The notes under the pieces were generated by a model. The model saw only the letters and a list, made by a program, of their open reading frames with translations. It was not told where the DNA came from and did no database searches. From Myxococcota bacterium (GTDB taxonomy: Bacteria; Myxococcota_A; UBA9160; UBA4427): a stretch of 64,000 bases of DNA. The stretch covers positions 1 to 64,000 of the forward strand of contig JASMLK010000043.1 of assembly GCA_030748735.1 (NCBI GenBank), given 5' to 3'. Made by a program: the position numbers and the translations under genes. Positions 26,288 to 35,742 of the stretch are shown here, one piece after another (the stretch's first letter is position 1; every line of letters begins with the position of its first letter).

Positions 26288-27385
26288 ATGGCGGCTGGAT
26301 TCACCGTATATGGCGTCAAGGTGTCGTACTTCTGCGGCAAGTTGGAGACGTATCTCCACCAGAAGGGGCTTGCCTACGAACACCTCCCCCTGCACCCGAA
26401 CATCCGGAAGGTCGTCGCAGAGGTGGGGACCTCGCAGGTGCCGGCACTCGTATTTCCGGACGGGCGTTGGGCGACCGACACGACACCGATCATCGAAACC
26501 ATCGAGTCCATCCATCCGCAGCCGACGATCCTTCCGAGCGATCCCGCGGTGGCGTTTGTCGCCTGGCTCATCGAGGACTACGCCGACGAATACCTCTGGC
26601 GCTCGGCGATGCACTACCGCTGGAGCTACGAGCACGACCGCGCGCTGCTCTCACGAAAGATCGTCGACGAGATCGCCACGCATGTTCGGGCACCGCGTTT
26701 CCTGAAGCTCCACCGCGTGAAGAAGCGACAGTTCGGCGGGTTCGTGAAGAACGATGGGGTAACGAACGAAACGCGCGAGCACGTCGAGCAGGGTTACTTC
26801 CGCGCCCTCGACGCGATGGTCGGCGTGCTTCGCAAACGCCCCTACCTCCTGGGCGATTTTTCGAGCATCGCGGACATCGGAATGATGGGCCCGATGTTCC
26901 GCCACTTCGGCCAGGACCCGACGCCTGAAGAGATCATGCGCGAGCGTGCGCCGGAGGTGTACGAGTGGGTGGCGCGCATGTGGAACACACGCGATGCGGA
27001 TCGCGAGCCGGTCTTTCCCACCAGCTTCCCCGCAGACCTCGAGCCGTTGATGCGGGAAGTGTGCGAAACCCATCTCGTGCAACTGCGGGAGAATGCGGCC
27101 GCGTACACCCGTGACGTCGAGCACTTCGACGCGGAGATCCAGGGGTGCCCGTATCGGGCACTGCCGGTTTCGCGATACCGCGTCTGGTGTCTCGAACGAC
27201 TGCGTGAACGATTCGCCGCCCTCAGCACGGACGACGCAGCGCGCGTCCGAAAGGAGCTGCCCTACGAAGGCGCGACGCTGCTCTGGGACGACACCGCGTT
27301 CTCGCCCTCTCAGTACGACACCGAACGCAAGGCACCCTTCAACCGCGCAATCAATGTCTATGGCAAAGGCGTTCCCGGAAGCTAA
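26288..27385 (+). CDS. Large glutathione S-transferase-like protein with C-terminal extension
   Basis: 365 residues, well over the usual 200-230. The N-terminal thioredoxin-like domain starts GFTVYGVKVSYFCGKLETYL, with VGTSQVPALVFPDGRWATDT carrying the cis-proline and the glutathione-binding ATDT segment. The helical domain has YLLGDFSSIADIGMMGPMF. The last 120 residues form an extra part (YRVWCLERLRERFAALSTDD) found in some uncharacterised homologues. Substrate unknown. AGGAG precedes the ATG. It ends 86 bases before the convergent acyl-CoA ligase. Confidence 0.8.
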   Translation: MAAGFTVYGVKVSYFCGKLETYLHQKGLAYEHLPLHPNIRKVVAEVGTSQVPALVFPDGRWATDTTPIIETIESIHPQPTILPSDPAVAFVAWLIEDYADEYLWRSAMHYRWSYEHDRALLSRKIVDEIATHVRAPRFLKLHRVKKRQFGGFVKNDGVTNETREHVEQGYFRALDAMVGVLRKRPYLLGDFSSIADIGMMGPMFRHFGQDPTPEEIMRERAPEVYEWVARMWNTRDADREPVFPTSFPADLEPLMREVCETHLVQLRENAAAYTRDVEHFDAEIQGCPYRALPVSRYRVWCLERLRERFAALSTDDAARVRKELPYEGATLLWDDTAFSPSQYDTERKAPFNRAINVYGKGVPGS

Positions 27386-27470
27386 CTCACGATGCAGGAC
27401 TCGGCCGCGATCTTGCCCTCGAGCTTCCACACGCCGGTTTGTTGGGCGCATCGACCACGAGGCCCCGCAC

Positions 27471-29114
27471 TCACCCCCGTAGATCGGGCAGTTGATAACC
27501 CTCACCATCGAGGTGCGCGCGGATCGTCTTCTTGTCGATCTTGCCCGTCGAGGTCAGCGGGATCTCGTCGCGGAAGAGGATCTCGTCGGGAAGCTGCCAC
27601 TTCGCAAAGCGCGACTCGCAGTGCTTCAGGATTTCATCGGGCGTCGGATCCTGCCCCGCGGCCTTGATCACCAACGCGATCGGCCGCTCATCCCACTTCG
27701 GATGAGGCGCAGCCACCACCGCCGCCTGTGCGATGCCATCGAGTGCACAGATGTGGTTTTCGAGATCGATCGAGCTGATCCACTCGCCACCGCTCTTGAT
27801 CAGGTCCTTCGAACGGTCGGTGAGGATCAAGTACTCCTCGGGATCGATCATCCCGACATCGCCCGTGATCAGCCATTCGTCGTGGAACTTGTCGGGCTGC
27901 GGGTCGTTGTAGTACTCCGAACAGATCCACGGCCCGCGAATGCACACCTCGCCGACGCTCTTGCCGTCGTGGGGCAGTGCGTTCCATTCCTCGTCGAAGA
28001 TCTCGATGTCGAGCCCCGGAATCGCGAGCCCGGCTTTGCATTGGTTGGCCGCGCGTTCTTCGTCGAGGGCGGTGAGGTGGGAACGCTTGGCGACACGGCG
28101 CGAAACCGTCGCCAGCGGGTTCGTTTCCGTCATGCCCCAGCCCTGGATCATTTCGCAGTCGAGGTTGTCCCAGAACCATTGGATGAGCGACGGCGGGGGC
28201 GCCGAGCCACCGCAGGTCACGCGATTGAGCTTGGAAAGATCCCAACGCTTCGGTTCGGCGGTGATCGCGCCGACCGCGCCCTGCCAGATCGTCGGCACAC
28301 CGGCCGAGATCGTGACGCCCTCTTCCGCCATCGCATCGAGCAACGCTTCGGGGGTCATGTACTTGTGGGGCAGAACCTGCTTGGCACCCACCATCAGTGA
28401 AGTGAAAGGCATGCCCCAGCTCATCGCGTGGAACATGGGAACCACTTCCTGCGCACAGTCCGCCGCCGAAAGCGCCAGTGCATCGGTCATCGCCTGCGCA
28501 ATCGTATGCAGATAGGTGCTGCGGTGCGTGTACATCACACCCTTCGGCTTGCCCGTCGTACCGCTCGTGTAACACAGGCCCATGGGCGCGTTTTCGTCGA
28601 GTTCGGGCCATTCGTAGTCGGTGGGATGCCCCGAGATGAACTCGTCGTAGTCGACGGCGCCTGGCAGTGATGTCGACCAGTCCCCCGCACCCGGTTCACG
28701 ACAGACCACGACGCGCTTCACCGTCGGGATCTTCCCGACGAGGGGTTCGAGCAGCGGCAGCACGTCCTGGTCCGCGATGATGATCGCGTCCTCGGCGTGG
28801 TTCACGATGTACTCGAGCTCGCCCGGCGAGAGCCGAAGGTTGAGCGTGTGGAGCACCGCACCCATCGAAGGAACGCCCTGATACATCTCGAGGTGGTAGT
28901 GGTTGTTCCAGGCGAAGCTCGCGACGCGATCACCCGGGTTCACGCCTTCGGCCGCGAGCGCGTGGGCGAGTTGGCAGGCCCGCGCGCGGGTCTGCGCGAG
29001 GCTCTGCTTGTGCGAACCGTCGGCGCCGGTCGTCACGACTTCGACGTCTGGGGAAACCCTGGCACCGCGGTCGGTCAGACGGTGAAGCAGAAGGGGGGTA
29101 CGTTGCATGGTCAT
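27471..29114 (-). CDS. Medium/long-chain acyl-CoA synthetase, AlkK-like
   Basis: 547 residues of the adenylate-forming superfamily. The P-loop is CYTSGTTGKPKGVMYTHRS (about 185-203), followed by GWGMTETNPLAT, DEWLITGDVGMIDPEEYLIL, DRSKDLIKSGGEWISSIDLE and the C-terminal lysine motif TSTGKIDKKTIR. The PMFHAMSWGMPF segment is typical of AlkK-type medium-chain ligases. It activates a fatty acid to acyl-CoA with ATP. It is divergent from a CYP153 gene (251 bases between starts), which fits activation of acids made after terminal hydroxylation. Chain length is not predictable. Confidence 0.9.
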   Translation of the reverse strand: MTMQRTPLLLHRLTDRGARVSPDVEVVTTGADGSHKQSLAQTRARACQLAHALAAEGVNPGDRVASFAWNNHYHLEMYQGVPSMGAVLHTLNLRLSPGELEYIVNHAEDAIIIADQDVLPLLEPLVGKIPTVKRVVVCREPGAGDWSTSLPGAVDYDEFISGHPTDYEWPELDENAPMGLCYTSGTTGKPKGVMYTHRSTYLHTIAQAMTDALALSAADCAQEVVPMFHAMSWGMPFTSLMVGAKQVLPHKYMTPEALLDAMAEEGVTISAGVPTIWQGAVGAITAEPKRWDLSKLNRVTCGGSAPPPSLIQWFWDNLDCEMIQGWGMTETNPLATVSRRVAKRSHLTALDEERAANQCKAGLAIPGLDIEIFDEEWNALPHDGKSVGEVCIRGPWICSEYYNDPQPDKFHDEWLITGDVGMIDPEEYLILTDRSKDLIKSGGEWISSIDLENHICALDGIAQAAVVAAPHPKWDERPIALVIKAAGQDPTPDEILKHCESRFAKWQLPDEILFRDEIPLTSTGKIDKKTIRAHLDGEGYQLPDLRG

Positions 29115-29365
29115 GATTCGGAGCCCTCTTGAGCTGGTACGATTGATGACGATCAGTTCTGTTTCGTTGCGTCGCGGTCTTGCTCATCCGCTGCGGGCCT
29201 CGCGACCTCGGCGGAGCGGATCCTGGCGGTGAGCGGCCCTCGATTCTAACCAACCGGACGCGAGTCGCGCGCCTTCCCGAACCACCGTCGAGCTGGCAAA
29301 TTCGCGTCGACGCGGCGCGTCGGCCGGCGTAGATTTCGCCTTCCGCGCCAATCGAAAGGAACCCC

Positions 29366-30643
29366 ATGAGCGAATCTGCCCAGGCCAACCCCGCTGCCTC
29401 CCTGAACCAGTCCACTGCGGATCCCGCGTCGATCCCCCTCGATAGGATCGACGTGACGGACAGCGAGCTCTGGGTGACCGACACCCACTGGCCGTATTTC
29501 GAGCGGCTTCGCAACGAAGACCCCGTGCACTACTGCGCCGAGAGTGAGTTCGGACCGTATTGGTCGGTCACGAAGTACGACGACATCGTCTACGTGGAGA
29601 AGAACCCCGAGATCTTCTCGTCCATGCCCGCCATCACGGTCGCCGACCCGAACCCCGAATCGGAGGTCCAGAATGCGGGCTTCATCTCGATGGACGGCCC
29701 CCGCCACACGGCGCACCGCAAAGTCGTTCAACCCGTTTCGTCCCCGCGCAACCTGAAGTTCCTCGAGCCGATCGTGCGCGAACGCGTGATCGAGATCCTC
29801 GACGGTCTCCCGGTCGGTGAGACGTTCAACTGGGTCGACCGTGTATCGATCGAACTCACGACCGGCATGCTCGCCACCATGTTCGACTTCCCCTGGGACG
29901 AACGGCGCAAGCTGACGTACTGGTCCGACATGGCGACCGCCGGCGACGAACAACTCGCCGAAATGGGAAAGACCATCGAGGATCGAAACGCGGCCATGCG
30001 CGAATGCCTCGACACGTTCACCAGGCTCTGGAACGAACGACGCGGCAATCGCACCGAGAGCCTCGACTTCATCACGGCCCTGTCCAACAGCGACGCCACC
30101 CAGGACCTCGACCCGACCACCTATCTCGGCACGTTGATCCTGCTGATCGTCGGCGGCAACGACACGACGCGCAATTCGATTACGGGCGGTGTTCTGGCCC
30201 TGAACGAAAACCCGGATCAGTACGACAAGCTGCGAGCCGACCCGAGCATCATCCCCAACATGGTGAGTGAGATCATCCGTTGGCAGACGCCGTTGGCCCA
30301 CATGCGCAGGACCGCCACCCAGGACACCGAGCTGCGCGGCAAGACGATCAAGAAGGGAGACAAGGTGGTGATGTGGTACGTCTCCGCCAATCGCGACGAA
30401 GACGCGATCCCGCGCGCCAACGAATTCCTGATCGACCGCGAAAACGCGAGCCAGCACCTATCGTTTGGCTGGGGCGTTCACTTCTGCATGGGCAGCCGCA
30501 TCGCCGAGATGCAGGTGCGCGTGCTCTGGGAAGAGATCATGAAGCGCTTCAGCAAGGTCGAGGTCGTCGGCCCGCCGGTACGCGTGCGCTCGGGCTTCGT
30601 GAAGGGCTACCACGAGCTGCCCGTTCGCGTTCACCCCTTGTAG
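29366..30643 (+). CDS. Cytochrome P450 of the CYP153 type (terminal hydroxylase)
   Basis: A 425-residue soluble P450. Motifs: I-helix GGNDTTRNS (263-271), EIIRW with the E-x-x-R pair, haem loop HLSFGWGVHFCMG with Cys374, and the ending FVKGYHELPVRV. The stretches NENPDQYDKLR and MRRTATQDTELRGKTIKKGD are close to what I know of CYP153 alkane hydroxylases, although these usually have HRCVG. CYP153 enzymes oxidise the omega carbon of alkanes, alcohols or fatty acids in the cytosol. The ferredoxin and ferredoxin reductase genes usual beside CYP153 are absent. It is paired divergently with an AlkK-like ligase. Confidence 0.9.
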   Translation: MSESAQANPAASLNQSTADPASIPLDRIDVTDSELWVTDTHWPYFERLRNEDPVHYCAESEFGPYWSVTKYDDIVYVEKNPEIFSSMPAITVADPNPESEVQNAGFISMDGPRHTAHRKVVQPVSSPRNLKFLEPIVRERVIEILDGLPVGETFNWVDRVSIELTTGMLATMFDFPWDERRKLTYWSDMATAGDEQLAEMGKTIEDRNAAMRECLDTFTRLWNERRGNRTESLDFITALSNSDATQDLDPTTYLGTLILLIVGGNDTTRNSITGGVLALNENPDQYDKLRADPSIIPNMVSEIIRWQTPLAHMRRTATQDTELRGKTIKKGDKVVMWYVSANRDEDAIPRANEFLIDRENASQHLSFGWGVHFCMGSRIAEMQVRVLWEEIMKRFSKVEVVGPPVRVRSGFVKGYHELPVRVHPL

Positions 30644-30668
30644 GCGCGCATGTAGGGGCGCACACGAC

Positions 30669-30960
30669 TCAGAGGGGTCGGCGCTCGTTCAGCTCCATCA
30701 CGTTTTCACGCATGATCTTGCGGACTTCGTCCGCCGAGAACTTCTCGAGGTCGGCGAGGTAGTCGAGGGGTTCGGGCATACCCTCGATGTGGGGCCAGTC
30801 CGAACCGAAGATCACGCGGTCCACGCCCAGTCGAGCCGATCCCCCGCGCTCGAAGTGCGAGCAGCTCGCCGTCTGAAACCTGATAGACGCGCGCTTCGTA
30901 GTTTCGGGCGTGAATGAGGTCGAGGTCAGCGTCGTCAGGCAGCAGAGATGCGTTTTCCAT
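30669..30960 (-). pseudogene. Chimeric remnant: unknown N-terminus joined to an amidohydrolase C-terminus
   Basis: The 3' part (about 30840 to 30669) encodes the last 55 residues of a TIM-barrel amidohydrolase (amidohydrolase 2 family): LGVDRVIFGSDWPHIEGMPE, then FSADEVRKIMRENVMELN. Upstream, in another frame from ATG 30960, lie about 40 coherent residues (MENASLLPDDADLDLIHARN, then EARVYQVSDGELLALRARGI) that I cannot assign and that do not look like the start of that family. The two parts seem to be the ends of two genes joined by a deletion. Confidence 0.65.
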
Positions 30961-31077
30961 TGCGGAGGGGTAGCACGGGCCCCGACCCCGCTTCGAGGGG
31001 CCGTGGGTTGACTTATCATCTGCTGTGTTCCGCTCGCATGTGCTCCGCGCGGCCGGAACGAACGAGGGGCCCATTCG

Positions 31078-32481
31078 ATGAAACTCGACGATTACCTCGA
31101 CCGCGACGCGGTTGCGCTGGCACACGCCATCGCCTCGGGTGACGTCTCCGCAGACGTCGTCGTGGATCACGCGATCCAGGCGACCGAAACAGTGAACCCG
31201 CGCCTCAACGCTGTGGTGACCGACAACTTCGAAGCGGCCCGCGCCCATGCGCGAGGTCCGTTGGAAGGCCCCTTCGCGGGCGTTCCCATGTTCGTGAAGG
31301 ACACCGATCACGTCGCAGGCCTGCCCACGCGCATGGGTTCACACGCAATGCCGAAGGCCCCCGCAGCGAAGTCATCCCCCTTCGTCGAGCGGATCCTGCG
31401 CCCGATGGGCTTCGTGCTCCTCGGCAAGACCACGATGCCCGAGTTCGGTCTTACGGGAACGACGGAACCACTGCTCACCGGCCCGACGCGCAACCCGTGG
31501 AACGAAGCCCACCCGCCGGGCGGATCGTCCGGTGGCGCGGGCGCGCTGGTCGCTTCGGGTGCGTTGCCCATTTCGCACGGCAACGATGGCGGCGGCTCGA
31601 TCCGCATCCCCGCCGCGTACTGCGGGCTCGTCGGCCTCAAGTCCTCGCGCGGGCGGCTGCCCGGGCTCGAAGGCGGCGAACTCGTTCCCGTCGACATCAT
31701 TTCGCAGGGCGTACTCACGCGCAGCGTGCGCGACACTGCCGCGTTCTATGAAGCAGCAGAGAAGTTGCACCCCACATCCCTTCCCGCGATCGGCCGCGTC
31801 GAAGGGCCATCGCGCGAAAGACTTCGCATCGGCTTCTTCACCCGCGGGCCCGAGGGCGAGGTCTGCGAACCGGACGTCGTTCAAGCCGTCGTCGACGCCG
31901 CAAACACACTCGCCTCCCAGGGACACAAGGTCGAGGAGATCGACAACCCCTTCCCCGCCCCGTTGATCCACGACTTCTTCCTGTTCTGGGGATACACGCC
32001 CTTCGCACTTCGCCTCGTGGGCCGCCTGGTCATGGGGCGCGGCTTTCGTTTCAAGGAAGTCGACGACTGGACGCGAGGCATGGCGCGCTTCTTCGGTCGC
32101 AACCTGCTGCGGGCACCGGGCGCCATCATGCGCTTGCGCCGCTCTACTGCGCTCGCCGAAGCCGTGTTCGCGAACCACGACCTCCTGCTCTCACCCGTGC
32201 TCACCCGGCCACCACTCCCACTCGGCACCCTGAACCCTACGGACGTATTCGACGAGGTCTTCGAAACCCTGCGCCCGATCGCGAGCTTCACGCCCTATCA
32301 GAACGCCATGGGGACCCCCGCCATGTCACTCCCGGTCGGGGTGAGCGCGGACGGCCTTCCGCGCGCGGTCCACGTCGCTGCGCCCTTCGGGATGGAACGA
32401 CGGCTACTCGAAATCGCCTACGAGTTCGAGCAGGCGAGCCCGTGGGCGGAGCACTACCCGCGCCTCGTCACCGATCGCTGA
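31078..32481 (+). CDS. Cytosolic amidase-signature hydrolase
   Basis: A 467-residue amidase-signature enzyme with Lys74 (PMFVKDTD), the serine loop PPGGSSGGAGALVASGALP (Ser150/151) and nucleophile Ser174 (DGGGSIRIPAAYCGLVGLK). There is no signal peptide, unlike the exported paralogue at 11589. It likely hydrolyses amides or carbamoyl bonds of an unidentified substrate. It starts 117 bases from the amidohydrolase remnant, and its 3' end lies 19 bases from the convergent DUF3604 gene. Confidence 0.92.
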   Translation: MKLDDYLDRDAVALAHAIASGDVSADVVVDHAIQATETVNPRLNAVVTDNFEAARAHARGPLEGPFAGVPMFVKDTDHVAGLPTRMGSHAMPKAPAAKSSPFVERILRPMGFVLLGKTTMPEFGLTGTTEPLLTGPTRNPWNEAHPPGGSSGGAGALVASGALPISHGNDGGGSIRIPAAYCGLVGLKSSRGRLPGLEGGELVPVDIISQGVLTRSVRDTAAFYEAAEKLHPTSLPAIGRVEGPSRERLRIGFFTRGPEGEVCEPDVVQAVVDAANTLASQGHKVEEIDNPFPAPLIHDFFLFWGYTPFALRLVGRLVMGRGFRFKEVDDWTRGMARFFGRNLLRAPGAIMRLRRSTALAEAVFANHDLLLSPVLTRPPLPLGTLNPTDVFDEVFETLRPIASFTPYQNAMGTPAMSLPVGVSADGLPRAVHVAAPFGMERRLLEIAYEFEQASPWAEHYPRLVTDR

Positions 32482-32500
32482 GCTGCTGTCCCATACCGCG

Positions 32501-34453
32501 CTACGGGGTGTACCAGATCGGTGAGGTCCAGGCGCGTTCCTGGATCTCTCCCTTGTGGCTTTCGCTGCAGCAGGCCGCCAGGCCCTCGGGCACGGTCGAC
32601 GGGTCGCTGCAGTCGACGCCCGCTGCGTTGCAGGTGTACTGACTCCAGCGGCACGACGGGTTTTCGAAGACCCGGGCGTAGTACCAGGCGTGCTGGTTGG
32701 CGTCGAAGTCGGGGTCACGCCAGACGCTGCAGAGCTGGTCGGCCCCCTGCCCCTGCGGCTCGCAGGTCGCGAGGTCGACACTCGCGCCGTTGTCGCCACC
32801 CGCGATGTCGTAGATCGCTTCGCGGTGTTCGTCGCCTTCGAGCCAGCCCTTCACGATCTGCACGCGCTGGAGTGGCATGCCAACCACGGTCTTCGAGCCC
32901 GCATCGCGAACTGCCGAAACGACGAAGTTCGGTGCTGCCGCACTCTCGGGTCTTGCAGGGAGGTCGCCACCCATCGGGACACCAGACGCGTAGCCGGTGG
33001 CGACGAGGTCACTGCGACCGCAGAGACCTTCCGGATAGTCCCAGCCGCCGAAGAAACGCACGATGGGGCGGGTGCCACTCGTGCCGTAGGTCTCACGCCG
33101 AAGCATGGCTTCGAAGATGGCGTCACGACTGTTCTCTTCGGCCCACACCACGGCGAGACCACCGGGGCCGAACTCGATGTCATCGGCGAAATCTTCGGGC
33201 GTCGAAGCCCCCCCACCCTTTCCGTAGCCACCGTGGCCGGGGTGCTTCGCATCTTCGGCCGTGAGCCCGGGGGCCGCGATGTGAGTATCGGTCGAGGCGA
33301 TGATCCCGTACTTCAGCCCGTTCGCGCCCAACCCCTTCTGCTGACGAAGCCCTTCGCTCAAGGCCCAGCGAACGAAGTTGTTTGCATCGGGTAGCCGGGC
33401 CTCGCCCATGAGCAGGTTGGGACGCCCACCCCCGAAGCTGTCGTAGGCGAGGGTTTCGAAATCGCACGTCTCGTCGTTCGTGAAGCCGGCAACCACATCA
33501 CATTCCGAAGAACCCTTGTGCTGCATGATTTCGATGATGGGTTCCATGCGGGCACGCCGTCGCGCTTCGGCGGCGTCGACCTCGGGATGCGGTTCGGCCG
33601 ATTCTTCGATCTTCGCAGAGCGAAACATCAGACCACCGCTGATGTTCGAGTTGTGGGGAATCGTGAGCACGTCGCATCCGTTGTCGGCTTCGAGGCAATC
33701 CCGGTCGAGGTGATCCCAGAGATCCCAGGCCGATGGCGTTTCGATCCAACTCGTCGGGAGCCGGGGCACGTTCTTGTTGCGGAACACCACGTTGCGGTGG
33801 AGGTTCTTGCCTTCGTCCAGGCTCGCGGTCCATTCGTAACCGACGAAACTCGTGAAGCTGCACGCGTTCGTTCGGTCGTACGCGTCTTCGGCCGCGCGCG
33901 CGATCTCCTGCCACACACTGCTCGCGCGATCGAGACAGTACTCGGCGTCTTCACCGCAAAACCCCCAACGGGTGCGGAAGCCCAGGGCCCTGCCTCCGAA
34001 CAGCAGCACCGACGCCGTCCGGCTGTTGCGGTGGGCGATACAGACGGGGTGCCAATAGGTCCAGGTGCCTCGCGTAGTGCAGAGGTCGACTTCACCGAGC
34101 AGCGCCGCGTGATCCGAAAGCGCAACGAAGTCGAGTGGCCGGTCGAGTTGAATGAAGCGCTCGGGGTTGCCGTCGTCGTCGTAGGGCTGGATGCCCATCC
34201 GCTCGCCCTTGGCAAAGCGGTACGCATCGTCGGGCTCGTTGCGCGTGTTCTGGGAGTTGGCGTCGAACGAATAGGCGGTATGGATGTGCGTGTCCCCGAA
34301 GAACGGTTGCTTCAGCGGATCGTGGTCGGCACACGCCTCACGCTCTTCAGTCACGGCAAACGGGCGTTCGGCCGCGGTCGACGTGTGCGGCGCAGATGAA
34401 ACGATGAGCGCGGCTGTGAACGCGAGCACAACACCGGCGGTTCTACTGGGCAT
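32501..34453 (-). CDS. Exported DUF3604 protein (second copy)
   Basis: 650 residues with a signal peptide (SRTAGVVLAFTAALIVSSAP). DUF3604 landmarks: FFGDTHIHTAYSFDAN, DFVALSDHAALLGEV, TIPHNSNISGGLMFRS, IIASTDTHIAAPG, the middle AVVWAEENSRDAIFEAMLRR, and the end QERAWTSPIWYTP. It is clearly a distant paralogue of 21153-23048; it has more cysteines (likely disulfides) and a GKGGGAS loop not in the other. Possibly a periplasmic metal-dependent hydrolase, but the activity is unknown. Confidence 0.88.
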   Translation of the reverse strand: MPSRTAGVVLAFTAALIVSSAPHTSTAAERPFAVTEEREACADHDPLKQPFFGDTHIHTAYSFDANSQNTRNEPDDAYRFAKGERMGIQPYDDDGNPERFIQLDRPLDFVALSDHAALLGEVDLCTTRGTWTYWHPVCIAHRNSRTASVLLFGGRALGFRTRWGFCGEDAEYCLDRASSVWQEIARAAEDAYDRTNACSFTSFVGYEWTASLDEGKNLHRNVVFRNKNVPRLPTSWIETPSAWDLWDHLDRDCLEADNGCDVLTIPHNSNISGGLMFRSAKIEESAEPHPEVDAAEARRRARMEPIIEIMQHKGSSECDVVAGFTNDETCDFETLAYDSFGGGRPNLLMGEARLPDANNFVRWALSEGLRQQKGLGANGLKYGIIASTDTHIAAPGLTAEDAKHPGHGGYGKGGGASTPEDFADDIEFGPGGLAVVWAEENSRDAIFEAMLRRETYGTSGTRPIVRFFGGWDYPEGLCGRSDLVATGYASGVPMGGDLPARPESAAAPNFVVSAVRDAGSKTVVGMPLQRVQIVKGWLEGDEHREAIYDIAGGDNGASVDLATCEPQGQGADQLCSVWRDPDFDANQHAWYYARVFENPSCRWSQYTCNAAGVDCSDPSTVPEGLAACCSESHKGEIQERAWTSPIWYTP

Positions 34454-34551
34454 CGAGACCCCTCCGATCGAATGCGAAGCGCAAGAGCGTAACGCGCCCG
34501 GGCCAGCTTGCTTTCAACGCGAGTTCCGCGCCGGGTGATAGACTCGACGAC

Positions 34552-35721
34552 ATGGCCGGCATCGCAACCGACATCACCGTCGCCCTCGGCCTCGTTGGCC
34601 GGACCCTGCGTCGCCGCCTGCACGGCGAAGTCGAACCGGCTCCGGACCTCGACGCCTTTCGGGCCCGCTTCGACGAGGCACTCGCTGGCGTGGAACGCGA
34701 ACACGTCGCGCGCTGCGAATGGATCACACTGCCCGCAACCGAGCCCCCCTGGCGCGATACGGGCATCGACCTGCAAGCCGGCCACGAGGTCACGATCTTC
34801 TGCGCAGGACGCGTCTACGCGTCGAAGGCTCTCGACATCTGGGTCACACCGAAGAACCAGATCTGGACGCGGGTCGGCGCTACGGGAAGCGTGCGCTCAT
34901 CGTCCCGTGCGAGCCAGAGCTTCGAAGCTGAGGAAACGGGCCGGCTCTTCCTGGGCAACTGCTTCCCGAACGACTGGTCGACACGCGAGGGCGAACGTCT
35001 GCAAGACGACCGCGTCTATCGCGGGGTGTCGGGTGAAACGCGGATCGCCATCGTCGAATGGAACGGCTCGGCTCGCGATGGGCTCGAAGCGCTGGTCGCA
35101 GCAGGGGACCCCGATGCCCTCGCGTCTGGCGAGCTCGAACGCCTTTCGGGCGCGGGACGCCCGCCGGAAGGCTGGCACTACCTATGGCATCTCGGCGAAG
35201 GCGAGATGTATCGCGCCCACGGCGCAGGCGCGATCGACTGTGAAGTCGAAGGCGATGTCGGCATCCTGCAGAAACCGGTCGACTTCCCGTTCGCACCGGG
35301 CTGCAGGCTCGAATGGGATTGGCAGGTCGACGCGCTCCCGGGGACCGCACGTGAAGACACGCTCCCCAGCCACGACTACCTGAGCATCGCCGTCGAATTC
35401 GATCACGGCTGGGACATCACCTACTACTGGAGCACCGCGCTCGAGCCCGAAACCGGCTACGTGTGCCCGCTACCCAACTGGAAGCACCGCGAATACCACG
35501 TCGTGGTACGCAAGGGCGAAGCGGGACTCGGCGCGCTGCAGAGCGAAGGGCGCGACCTCTACGTCGATCACGCCGAACACCTCGCGGCCCATGCGCCCGA
35601 AGCGAAACGCATCGTGGGCATCTGGCTGATCGCCAACAGCGTATTCGCCCGTCAGCGCGGCGCCTGCCGCTTCGAGAACATCCGTCTGGTCAGCGGCGAC
35701 CGCGAACTGAAAGTCCTCTGA
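34552..35721 (+). CDS. Two-domain protein: galactose-binding-like N-terminus and DUF3047-like C-terminus
   Basis: 389 residues without a signal peptide. Residues about 60-180 resemble a lectin-like beta sandwich (WRDTGIDLQAGHEVTIFCAG, then GRLFLGNCFPNDWS), as in PA-IL-type and glycan-binding modules. Residues about 225-385 have the DUF3047 pattern (CRLEWDWQVDALPGTA, HDYLSIAVEFDHGWDI, VVVRKGEAGLG, RIVGIWLIANS). Both assignments are by eye. It stands alone between divergent and convergent neighbours. Function unknown; a carbohydrate-related role is only a guess. Confidence 0.5.
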   Translation: MAGIATDITVALGLVGRTLRRRLHGEVEPAPDLDAFRARFDEALAGVEREHVARCEWITLPATEPPWRDTGIDLQAGHEVTIFCAGRVYASKALDIWVTPKNQIWTRVGATGSVRSSSRASQSFEAEETGRLFLGNCFPNDWSTREGERLQDDRVYRGVSGETRIAIVEWNGSARDGLEALVAAGDPDALASGELERLSGAGRPPEGWHYLWHLGEGEMYRAHGAGAIDCEVEGDVGILQKPVDFPFAPGCRLEWDWQVDALPGTAREDTLPSHDYLSIAVEFDHGWDITYYWSTALEPETGYVCPLPNWKHREYHVVVRKGEAGLGALQSEGRDLYVDHAEHLAAHAPEAKRIVGIWLIANSVFARQRGACRFENIRLVSGDRELKVL

Positions 35722-35742
35722 CCGCAGGGGCACCCGCTTCGT

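Noticed and set aside
27386-27470. A possible 16-codon hotdog tail on the minus strand (GVWKLEGKIAAESCIVS) between the GST and the AlkK-like ligase
   Set aside because: It resembles the end of a thioesterase or dehydratase and would fit the deletion pattern, but it is too short to call by eye.
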